NCBI GenBank assembly: GCA_024223125.1
Contig: JAAEOP010001084.1
Span: 1-20,815 of the forward strand
Length of the DNA: 20,815 nt
Direction: 5' to 3'
From: Chloroflexota bacterium
GTDB lineage: Bacteria > Chloroflexota > Anaerolineae > Promineifilales > Promineifilaceae
Part shown: positions 6,568-12,805 of the stretch, piece after piece
How positions within the stretch are numbered: the first letter of the stretch is position 1
Layout: every line of letters begins with the position of its first letter
The notes under the pieces: generated by a model
The model's input: only the letters and a program-made list of their open reading frames with translations
What the model was told of the DNA's origin: nothing
The model's database searches: none
Position numbers and translations under genes: made by a program

Positions 6568-9473
6568 TTTACACCTCCCCAAAACCGGCGTTTGGTCACG
6601 ACTAAGCCGCCGCCCAACAAGCCCAAAATAGGCAGCCACCACAACCATAGACCTGATGCAGGTTGGTTCAATCTGCTAGATTGAGCCAATCTTGACTCTA
6701 ATGCTGTTAGACGGGCGGCAAGAGCTTCGTTTTCTGCTTGCAGGGTGGCAATTTGGGTTTCTTGTTCTTGGGTTCGTTGGTAGAGGGCTTGCACGGCCGT
6801 TAATGCCACCCCATCCGCATCCACCGTGCCAATGGCTGTGTCTGAAGCTCCCAGCCCAAATGCTGCCTGGAAATCTTGCGCCGTTGGCCCCACATGGCGC
6901 ACGTCTTCATCTTCCGCTTTGTAATTCCAGGTTTGGATGGGTAGATTGGCAACCGCTTCCAGCACTTCCTGGCTATCCACCGTCTCAAAGTTCTCCTTCA
7001 AGTTCACATCCGAGGCATTTGTCCAGGTTCCGCCCCAACTCAGGTAAGCGCCAGTTGAAGTGGTGATTGGCTGGCTCCAAAGCAAATCAACAACATTACC
7101 CACACCATCTTCCAGGTAAACGCCGCCATAAGCCTGGACACTGAATTGGTTATCTCTCTGTGAAGACAGATTGCAATTCTGAAAATCGGCCCAAACAAAT
7201 GAGCCGTCATGATTGGCCCGCGTCCCACATCCGGCCGCAAAACTGGAAACGCCACTGGCAATATTATTATAGCCGCCAGGAACAACCGCATTTGTGCCAC
7301 TGGCGCTGTTAAACACTCCCCCGGCAATGGTAGCCCCATGGGCAGTGGCAACATTCGTATTCCCTCCCGCTACCGTTGTATAATTGCCAAAAGCCTGATT
7401 CCAACCGCCGCCGCCAATTGTGCCATATGTACCGGTGATGACATTGTTCTGCCCCCCGCCAACAACGGCCGCAATTCCAGTAACGATATTAGACTGGCCG
7501 CCACCAACAGCAGCATAATCGGCCGTGACCTGGTTTGGCGACGCGCTGTTGCCGCCGCCGGCAATCGTCGCTCCAGATACATTGCCCACACTGTTACCCG
7601 CGTACCCGCCGACCAGGTTGGGGCTGGTAGCATCGGGTTCAATCAACAGGGCACGGTTGCCGTTGACATGCAGTTCGAGTGATTGGTTGTCTGTTGTACC
7701 CAGAAAGTTTGTACCTGGGTTTGTGCCGCTGTTGCCGATCAGGCTCCAGGCGGCCGCGCCGCTGCCGGTGTCATCTGTGCCGCAAGCCCAGCCGCTGCCA
7801 TTCCATTCGGCAATCTCGCCATTGTTACAGCTTTGGGGCAGGGCATAATCGGGATTGAGCGTGAACGCGCCGCCGTTTAAGAGGAGGCCGGTTCCGGCGT
7901 TGTAAGTGGTGTCATTGTCCAGACCGTCGGCAAAACCACCGGGCACGTTCAGTAGTCCAGACCAGGGTGTGTGGTTTGAGTAGAGGGCGTAGGGCACGGC
8001 CGTAAGCGGTTGTCGTGGTGACAAAATGGTAAAAGCGCCGCTGCTGCCACCTGGTCGGACGCCAATGTCCAGCCAGAGCGCTTGGCCATTAAAAACAGCG
8101 CCAAAATCCAAATTGGCCGTAAACAGACCATTGCTTACGGGCATCGTATCAAACACTTTTGTATTGCCAACCTGGTTGCCGCCTGTGTCGGCATCATACA
8201 GTTCAAATTGCAGATCGTAACTACCGTTGGCCGGATTACTGTCATCGGTCAAAAAACCCTGGTAGGTGAAGTTGGTGGGACTGTTTTGACCCTGACAATA
8301 GGCGATGCTGTTGAGAAAAAGCGCCTGATTATTAATGAAATCGCCGCCATCGGCCGTGTCTATAAATGTCGTCACATCAGAATAAACAACCACTCGACCC
8401 GACCCAGAGGCTATGGCGTTTCTTTCAATGACAACCAAAGAATCTCCCGATCCATTTACCGCCAAAGAGGTTCCATACGGCCCTACATTGGTTATGCTGC
8501 CCGGCCACCCTTGAGTGAAAGTGGAAATGGTTCCAAATGGGCCGTCGGTGATGGCGCTGGCCGCTGGGTTTGTCACAGCGCTGTTTATCCACCCCCAAAT
8601 CAGGCCGGTAGTGTCCATGCCAAAGGGGTCAATCAGACTTTCATTGGCGGGCACAAAATCACTGTTATCTGGCATGAGAATGGCGCAGCCGCCGTTGGTC
8701 ACGAAATCAGCCAGCGCGGTTTGTTCTGCGGCCGTTAGCGGCGAGATGGGGTTAAACCCATCGGCGACCGAACTCAGAATGAGGATATCTGTATTGGTCA
8801 AGGCTGATTGGGTTAGGATGGGAACAGAGGTGAAGGTTGCTGCCGGGTAGGTTGTGGCGACGGCTTGACGCGCTTCGGCAAAAGCCAAGCCATCCGGTAT
8901 GGAAGCATACTCGCCTCTGGTTACGTCAAAACCGCTAATGATAATTGATGGGGCGTTGCCTGCGCTGCGCCAATTGGTGTTGACTTTGAAGGAATTGCCG
9001 TTTGCGGCCGTGCCCTGGAAATTAATCCAGCCCACGTTTTCACTCCAGGCGTAACCGTTAAAGTCACCGCTAACCGGGTCTATTGTCACCTGGCTGTGAT
9101 TGGAGTCGAAGTTGATCCAGCCGCTGTTGGCGCTCCAGGCATAACCGGAGAGGTTGCCGAAGCTATCGTTGTTGACGCCATAGTCACTGTTTGTACTGTT
9201 GTTGTAGGTATGCGCCCCGCCGCCAGTGTAACTGCCCAGACGAATCCAGCCCACGTTCTCGGCCCAGGCATACCCTTCCAGGTGGTCGCTGTAGACCGTG
9301 ACGCCGCCGTGAGTGGGGTTGAAGTTGATCCAGCCGCTGTTACTTCCCCAGGCCCATTTGTCCGTTGCATCAATGCTGCCATCGGCCAGGGCAACGGCCG
9401 TACCCAGCAGCGTCAGAAAAAATACCAACAGCAAAGCGGGGTGAAGTTTGTGCATTCTAATTTTGTTTTTCAT
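6564..9473 (-). CDS. Fibre-like surface protein with Peptidase_S74 chaperone, coiled coil and C-terminal membrane segment
   Basis: 969 residues from the ATG at 9473, which has AAGGAG upstream and begins a signal peptide cleaved near residue 30 (AVALA). Four copies of a 'GYAW..N.GWINF'-type repeat lie at about 39-152. A domain resembling class-I glutamine-amidotransferase-like folds spans about 176-393. A module 'NFTYQGFLTD...LSPRQPLTAVPYAL' lies at 401-497, and six to seven YadA-head-like beta-roll repeats with GGGxN cores at about 620-748. The Peptidase_S74 intramolecular chaperone begins SDVNLKENF (Ser821, Lys826), followed by a coiled coil (about 895-930), one membrane segment (about 941-960) and a KRRF tail. 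S74 domains trimerise fibres and often self-cleave. The longer frame to 9602 is rejected because it overlaps the upstream gene. It likely forms a trimeric surface fibre (inference). Confidence 0.8.
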   Translation of the reverse strand: MKNKIRMHKLHPALLLVFFLTLLGTAVALADGSIDATDKWAWGSNSGWINFNPTHGGVTVYSDHLEGYAWAENVGWIRLGSYTGGGAHTYNNSTNSDYGVNNDSFGNLSGYAWSANSGWINFDSNHSQVTIDPVSGDFNGYAWSENVGWINFQGTAANGNSFKVNTNWRSAGNAPSIIISGFDVTRGEYASIPDGLAFAEARQAVATTYPAATFTSVPILTQSALTNTDILILSSVADGFNPISPLTAAEQTALADFVTNGGCAILMPDNSDFVPANESLIDPFGMDTTGLIWGWINSAVTNPAASAITDGPFGTISTFTQGWPGSITNVGPYGTSLAVNGSGDSLVVIERNAIASGSGRVVVYSDVTTFIDTADGGDFINNQALFLNSIAYCQGQNSPTNFTYQGFLTDDSNPANGSYDLQFELYDADTGGNQVGNTKVFDTMPVSNGLFTANLDFGAVFNGQALWLDIGVRPGGSSGAFTILSPRQPLTAVPYALYSNHTPWSGLLNVPGGFADGLDNDTTYNAGTGLLLNGGAFTLNPDYALPQSCNNGEIAEWNGSGWACGTDDTGSGAAAWSLIGNSGTNPGTNFLGTTDNQSLELHVNGNRALLIEPDATSPNLVGGYAGNSVGNVSGATIAGGGNSASPNQVTADYAAVGGGQSNIVTGIAAVVGGGQNNVITGTYGTIGGGGWNQAFGNYTTVAGGNTNVATAHGATIAGGVFNSASGTNAVVPGGYNNIASGVSSFAAGCGTRANHDGSFVWADFQNCNLSSQRDNQFSVQAYGGVYLEDGVGNVVDLLWSQPITTSTGAYLSWGGTWTNASDVNLKENFETVDSQEVLEAVANLPIQTWNYKAEDEDVRHVGPTAQDFQAAFGLGASDTAIGTVDADGVALTAVQALYQRTQEQETQIATLQAENEALAARLTALESRLAQSSRLNQPASGLWLWWLPILGLLGGGLVVTKRRFWGGVK

Positions 9474-9501
9474 GGGAGCAATCTCCTTGTAAATAGCGAT
9501 T

Positions 9502-9545
9502 GATGGTTGGTGGCTAGTACAAGCCACTAACCACCAGCAACCATC
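9502..9545. repeat. Imperfect inverted repeat in the leader of the fibre gene
   Basis: GATGGTTG (9502-9509) pairs with CAACCATC (9538-9545), and inside it GTGGCT (9510-9515) pairs with AGCCAC (9522-9527) around a 6-base loop; 10 unpaired bases lie on the right side. It sits between the DUF1566 stop and the fibre gene's ribosome-binding site, so it could modulate expression of the downstream gene. Confidence 0.45.
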
Positions 9546-9552
9546 TACATTC

Positions 9553-10428
9553 TCATTGTCCAGCTCGAACTGGCCAGACGTAGTAGCTGAAGCCCTTATC
9601 ACCGTTAAATATGAAGCCGCTGGTCAGGTCAACGGACCAGGCGCGGAATGTGCAGCAGTTGTCGGTTGTGCTTGACCAGTAGTTGGTTGACTGTACGGCC
9701 GTAAAAGGATAACCAACGGGTAAGGCGGGGGTGTACTGCGAGAAATCTATCAGGCTGTGTAGTTCCCGTATGTTTGGCAGCCGCCAGTTACCGGCGCTGG
9801 AACTGTCGCTCAAGCCGCAGCTGCCATCCGCCAGACTGTTGGTATCTGACAAAGCTGTTGTCCAGTTACGGCCGCTAAAGCAGTTGGCGTCCTTCAGCCA
9901 GATCAGCCCGGTCAGGTTATCGGTTACGGTTCCGTCGCTGTTGTCTGTGAAGCGGGGGTTGGGCCAGGCGACGCCTCTTTCTAGGTCGCCGTCGTCACCA
10001 GTGGCGTAGCTGATCGTTTGCCCAGTTTTAGGTACGGCGGCAGCGTAGGTGGCGCTGATGATGCCGGTTCCTGTTTGTACACCCCACTGGCCGCTGGTTA
10101 AGCCCCAAAAGGTTTTGCCATTGGCTACGTCGGCCGCGCTGGCGCCGTTGGCAGCGTCCAGTGCGGGAGCGACGCCCATAATGCTGTTTAGATCGTGCAT
10201 GGTGCTGCCTGGCCCGGCTGCAGGTTCGGCAAAGACGCTTTGCGATCCGGCCGTGCTGGCATCCAGTCGGTTGTAAATATCTTCCAGAGTGTAGGAGTTG
10301 GTGGCATTGGGGGCGGCGCTGGAATCAATGTTGCCGGCCAGCACGTTGAAGGTGATTGGTAGGGCGAGGGTTAATACGGCCGTTATAAGGGCCAAAATGT
10401 AAGTGGTGTGTTTATAGTTGAGTTTCAT
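9553..10428 (-). CDS. DUF1566 (Lcl C-terminal-like) domain secreted protein
   Basis: 291 residues. A signal peptide (hydrophobic 9-30, cleavage near Ala31) is followed by a linker region carrying GKTFWGLTSGQWGVQTGT (104-121), then a DUF1566 domain at about 158-291. Visible DUF1566 motifs are RFTDNSDGTVTDNLTGLIW (159-177), NWRLPNIRELHSLID (214-228), YWSSTT (250-255), AWSVDL (263-268) and the terminal YYVWPVRAGQ (282-291). These domains are thought to share the C-type-lectin/FGE-like fold and are usually extracellular; the ligand is unknown. AAGGAG sits about 10 bases upstream. It lies 15 bp after the small protein gene and 79 bp before the fibre gene. Its C-terminus does not show the NNC-codon bias seen in the FGE-fold gene. 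Confidence 0.88.
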   Translation of the reverse strand: MKLNYKHTTYILALITAVLTLALPITFNVLAGNIDSSAAPNATNSYTLEDIYNRLDASTAGSQSVFAEPAAGPGSTMHDLNSIMGVAPALDAANGASAADVANGKTFWGLTSGQWGVQTGTGIISATYAAAVPKTGQTISYATGDDGDLERGVAWPNPRFTDNSDGTVTDNLTGLIWLKDANCFSGRNWTTALSDTNSLADGSCGLSDSSSAGNWRLPNIRELHSLIDFSQYTPALPVGYPFTAVQSTNYWSSTTDNCCTFRAWSVDLTSGFIFNGDKGFSYYVWPVRAGQ

Positions 10429-10443
10429 CGGGTTGTCTCCTTT

Positions 10444-10671
10444 TTATTCATCATGGTGGACTGTACTTGCCCTCCAGTTATCATTCTCAATCGCACCTGA
10501 GGAATGGATGAAGTCAACCATCTTTTCCATGTTTTGAAAGGACAGGTAACGGCCGCTTTGTAGATGTTCAATACGGCCGTACCAATTCGTGCCATCCAGC
10601 GACCATGTTTGCCGGATGCGGACAACAAAGGTAGTTGTAGATTGGGGGGTTTTCACGGCCGTGTACTCCAT
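10444..10671 (-). CDS. Small conserved-looking protein of unknown function (75 aa)
   Basis: A 75-residue protein with the pattern TFVVRIRQTWSLDGTNWYGR (14-33), then IEHLQSGRYLSFQNMEKMVDFI (34-55). This resembles short Chloroflexota proteins of the type 'F.VRIW...W.G.I.H.QSG....F..LE.ML.FI', which I recall but cannot confirm here. It has no signal peptide or membrane segment and is probably cytoplasmic. Evidence that it is real: two ACGGCCGT octamers, which occur only inside genes in this window; AAAGGG upstream of the ATG; and a position at the head of the minus-strand gene run, 15 bp before the DUF1566 gene. A shorter overlapping frame at 10425-10628 is rejected. Function unknown. Confidence 0.65.
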   Translation of the reverse strand: MEYTAVKTPQSTTTFVVRIRQTWSLDGTNWYGRIEHLQSGRYLSFQNMEKMVDFIHSSGAIENDNWRASTVHHDE

Positions 10672-10785
10672 TCATATCCCTTTTATTTATACTTGTGATT
10701 TAGTCTAAGGGGGGGTGTTAAAAAAGTCTTAAAAAAGGGCGGGATCAGGCAGGATCATCTAAAAATGCAATCACAACAAATCCCA

Positions 10786-10814
10786 TTGACAAATAATATT
10801 ATTGATTATAAAAT
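10786..10814 (+). promoter_or_regulatory. Sigma-70-type promoter of the AAA ATPase/RloB module
   Basis: A perfect -35 TTGACA (10786-10791), a 17-base spacer, and TAAAAT (10809-10814) as the -10, with the ATG 57 bases further on. The spacer begins with the perfect 12-bp palindrome AATAATATTATT (10792-10803), a possible operator. The surrounding 194-bp intergenic region (10672-10865) is AT-rich. It must also hold the promoter for the minus-strand run; a TATAAA on that strand at 10691-10686 has no good -35. Confidence 0.65.
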
Positions 10815-10871
10815 ACAAGTATTAGAGATTATTTCACAAATATTACATTTTTAGAACAAAAGAGATTGCAT

Positions 10872-12179
10872 ATGTTGATTGAATTTACAGTTGGCAACTA
10901 TCGTTCTTTTCGCGTACCACAAACATTGAGCATGGTAGCAGCGCCTATCAAATCCAAAGACCCGTCTTTAGACCAAAACAGTGTTTTTCAATTACCCAAT
11001 AATCCTTCTTTACTTACCAGCGCGGCCGTATACGGCGCTAATGCCAGCGGTAAAAGCAATTTGGTTGAGGCGCTTGCCTTCATGAAATCTTTCGTGATGA
11101 ATTCCCCCAAAGAAACCAATGCTACTGGCGGGATTGATGCTGAACCTTTTCGCTTAAGTACAGTTACGATTGGGCAGCCCTCTCATTTTGAAATTGTATT
11201 TATTGAATCGGGCAAGCGTTACCGATATGGTTTTGAAGTTACCTCAGAGCGCATTACCGCAGAATGGCTCTTTTTTGTTCCTTCGACACGCGAGGCGCGT
11301 CTTTTTGAACGTGAAGGGGATAGCTTTACGATTGGCAAATATTTTAAGGAAGGGGGAGATTTGGAAAAGCAGACACGCCCCAATGCCTTGTTCCTCTCTG
11401 TTGTGTCGCAGTTCAATGGGCCAACAGCTCAAAAACTGGTTGCCTGGTTCCGTAAGTTAGGCATTATCTCTGGGCTTCAGGATGTGGGGATGCGGCCATT
11501 TACACTGCGCCAACTATTAAAAGGCGAACCCGGTGAGGAAATTAGACGCCTGATTTGTCGCCTTGATTTGGGCATCACCGATATCCAAGTCGAAAAATTG
11601 TCTGGTCAGAAACCACAGCTTCCCCATAATATGATTGGAGAAATGCGACAGGCTTATTTGACGATTCTAAATGCTGCCGATAGCGAGCAGATTGCGGTAC
11701 AAACTGTTCATACACGATATGATGAGGAAGGAAACCTGGTGGGACAAGAACTATTTGACCTGGATGAGCATGAATCTGAAGGGACGCAGAAGTTGTTTGC
11801 CATGTCTGGGCCTTTGCTTGATACATTGCAGAAAGGGGATGTGCTTGTTGTGGATGAACTGGATGCGCGATTGCACCCCTTGATGACCCGCGAGATTATT
11901 TTGTTGTTCAATCAAAAATTTACGAATCCGAATGGAGCGCAACTTATATTCAACACGCAAGACACCAATCTTTTGGATAACATGCTGTTCAGACGCGACC
12001 AAATTTGGTTTGTGGAAAAAGATCGGCAAGGGACTAGCAATCTTTATTCTTTAGTCGAGTTTCGGGTGCGTAACGATAAGGATTATGAGCGTGGCTATAT
12101 TCAAGGGCGCTATGGGGCTATTCCTTATCTGAGCCACATACAGACTATTGTGAATGGGGAATATGGCGAGAAAGCATAA
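10872..12179 (+). CDS. rloA: AAA family (AAA_15/AAA_21) ATPase, RloA/AbiLi-like anti-phage protein
   Basis: 435 residues from the ATG at 10872 (a TTG at 10866 would add two). The N-terminus MLIEFTVGNYRSFR is typical of the OLD/RloA-type ATPases. Walker A is GANASGKSN (55-63, Lys61). An ABC-signature-like SEGTQKL lies at about 302-308, Walker B is LVVDELD (325-331, Glu329), and an FNTQDTNLL switch-like segment follows at about 360-368. All nucleotide-binding elements appear intact. It overlaps the next gene by 17 bp, a fixed two-gene arrangement. By analogy with AbiL and RloA-RloB cassettes, it is probably the sensor or regulatory ATPase controlling the RloB effector during phage infection. 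The genes look more AT-rich than their neighbours and contain no ACGGCCGT octamer, consistent with transfer. Confidence 0.85.
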   Translation: MLIEFTVGNYRSFRVPQTLSMVAAPIKSKDPSLDQNSVFQLPNNPSLLTSAAVYGANASGKSNLVEALAFMKSFVMNSPKETNATGGIDAEPFRLSTVTIGQPSHFEIVFIESGKRYRYGFEVTSERITAEWLFFVPSTREARLFEREGDSFTIGKYFKEGGDLEKQTRPNALFLSVVSQFNGPTAQKLVAWFRKLGIISGLQDVGMRPFTLRQLLKGEPGEEIRRLICRLDLGITDIQVEKLSGQKPQLPHNMIGEMRQAYLTILNAADSEQIAVQTVHTRYDEEGNLVGQELFDLDEHESEGTQKLFAMSGPLLDTLQKGDVLVVDELDARLHPLMTREIILLFNQKFTNPNGAQLIFNTQDTNLLDNMLFRRDQIWFVEKDRQGTSNLYSLVEFRVRNDKDYERGYIQGRYGAIPYLSHIQTIVNGEYGEKA

Positions 12180-12768
12180 ACCGTCTGGGCGAGGCTATAA
12201 GCCGCGACGGGTGAACAGCCGCGAACCATTGCAACGTTTTTTAATAGTCTGTGAAGGGGAAAAAACGGAGCCAACTTATTTTCAAGGATTTCATGTGCCC
12301 AGTGTGGTGACAGTTAAAGTAAAGGGTGTCGCCAAAGATCCGTTAACATTGGTTGAATGTGCCCACAAGTTGCGCGGCAAAAACCGATATGATCAAGTAT
12401 GGTGCGTTTTTGATAAGGATGATGTATTGCCGGAACGGTTTAATCAGGCGGTAGCATTGGCGCAGCGGTATAAAATCAAGCCAGCTTATTCTAATCAGGC
12501 TTTTGAGTTATGGTATTTGCTACATTTCCACTATTGTCATGTTGCCATGACCCGCAAGGATTATGTGGACAAATTGAGTCGTGATCTTAACCGTGCGTAC
12601 CGGAAAAACGATGATACGCTCTACCGGGAACTGCTGCCTAAACAGAATGATGCTATCCAAAATGCCGAACGCTTATTGGCAGAATACAATCCAAAGAACC
12701 CAGCTTTTAATGATCCTTCTACCACTGTCCACTTGTTGGTTCAGGAACTCAAGCGGTTTGTACGATGA
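12163..12768 (+). CDS. rloB: RloB family protein (AbiLii-like, TOPRIM-type putative nuclease effector)
   Basis: 201 residues from the ATG at 12163; an in-frame ATG at 12154 would add three. A basic N-terminal stretch leads into LIVCEGEKTEPTYF (27-40, Glu31), then VWCVFDKDD (79-87), and the RloB hallmark SNQAFELWYLLHF (110-122). The Glu plus DxD arrangement fits a TOPRIM-like metal site, suggesting nucleic-acid cleavage (family knowledge; not demonstrated for this protein). The length is normal for RloB. The start overlaps the ATPase stop, so translation is probably coupled. PARIS also pairs an AAA_15 ATPase with a TOPRIM protein, but the motifs here are those of RloB. The gene ends 37 bp from the convergent regulator. 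Confidence 0.87.
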   Translation: MARKHKPSGRGYKPRRVNSREPLQRFLIVCEGEKTEPTYFQGFHVPSVVTVKVKGVAKDPLTLVECAHKLRGKNRYDQVWCVFDKDDVLPERFNQAVALAQRYKIKPAYSNQAFELWYLLHFHYCHVAMTRKDYVDKLSRDLNRAYRKNDDTLYRELLPKQNDAIQNAERLLAEYNPKNPAFNDPSTTVHLLVQELKRFVR

Positions 12769-12805
12769 TAAACGCCCATTCGCATATAAGTTAAATGTGT
12801 CATTT

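Noticed and set aside
6568..6648. Longer N-terminus for the metallopeptidase
   Set aside because: The extension lies inside the fibre gene's C-terminus, lacks a signal-peptide start, and the ATG at 6567 has a strong GGGGAGG.
8082..8738. Plus-strand open frames inside the fibre gene and elsewhere (for example 1522-2082 and 3595-4195)
   Set aside because: They lie antisense to genes with clear domains and signal peptides, have no recognisable motifs, and their composition mirrors the real gene.
9474..9602. Longer N-terminus for the fibre protein
   Set aside because: It would overlap the DUF1566 gene and run through an inverted repeat; the ATG at 9473 has AAGGAG and begins the signal peptide.
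9553..9630. DGR variable region in the DUF1566 C-terminus
   Set aside because: The codons there end in mixed bases (ata, ttt, ggt, gat, aag) and do not show the NNC pattern expected from mutated AAC codons.
10684..10721. Promoter for the minus-strand run
   Set aside because: A TATAAA is present on the minus strand, but the base run at -35 spacing is C-rich and does not match; not strong enough to list.
10872..12768. PARIS (AriA/AriB) assignment for the ATPase/TOPRIM pair
   Set aside because: PARIS also pairs an AAA_15 ATPase with a TOPRIM protein, but the second protein has the RloB hallmarks VCEGEKTE and SNQAFELWYLLHF.
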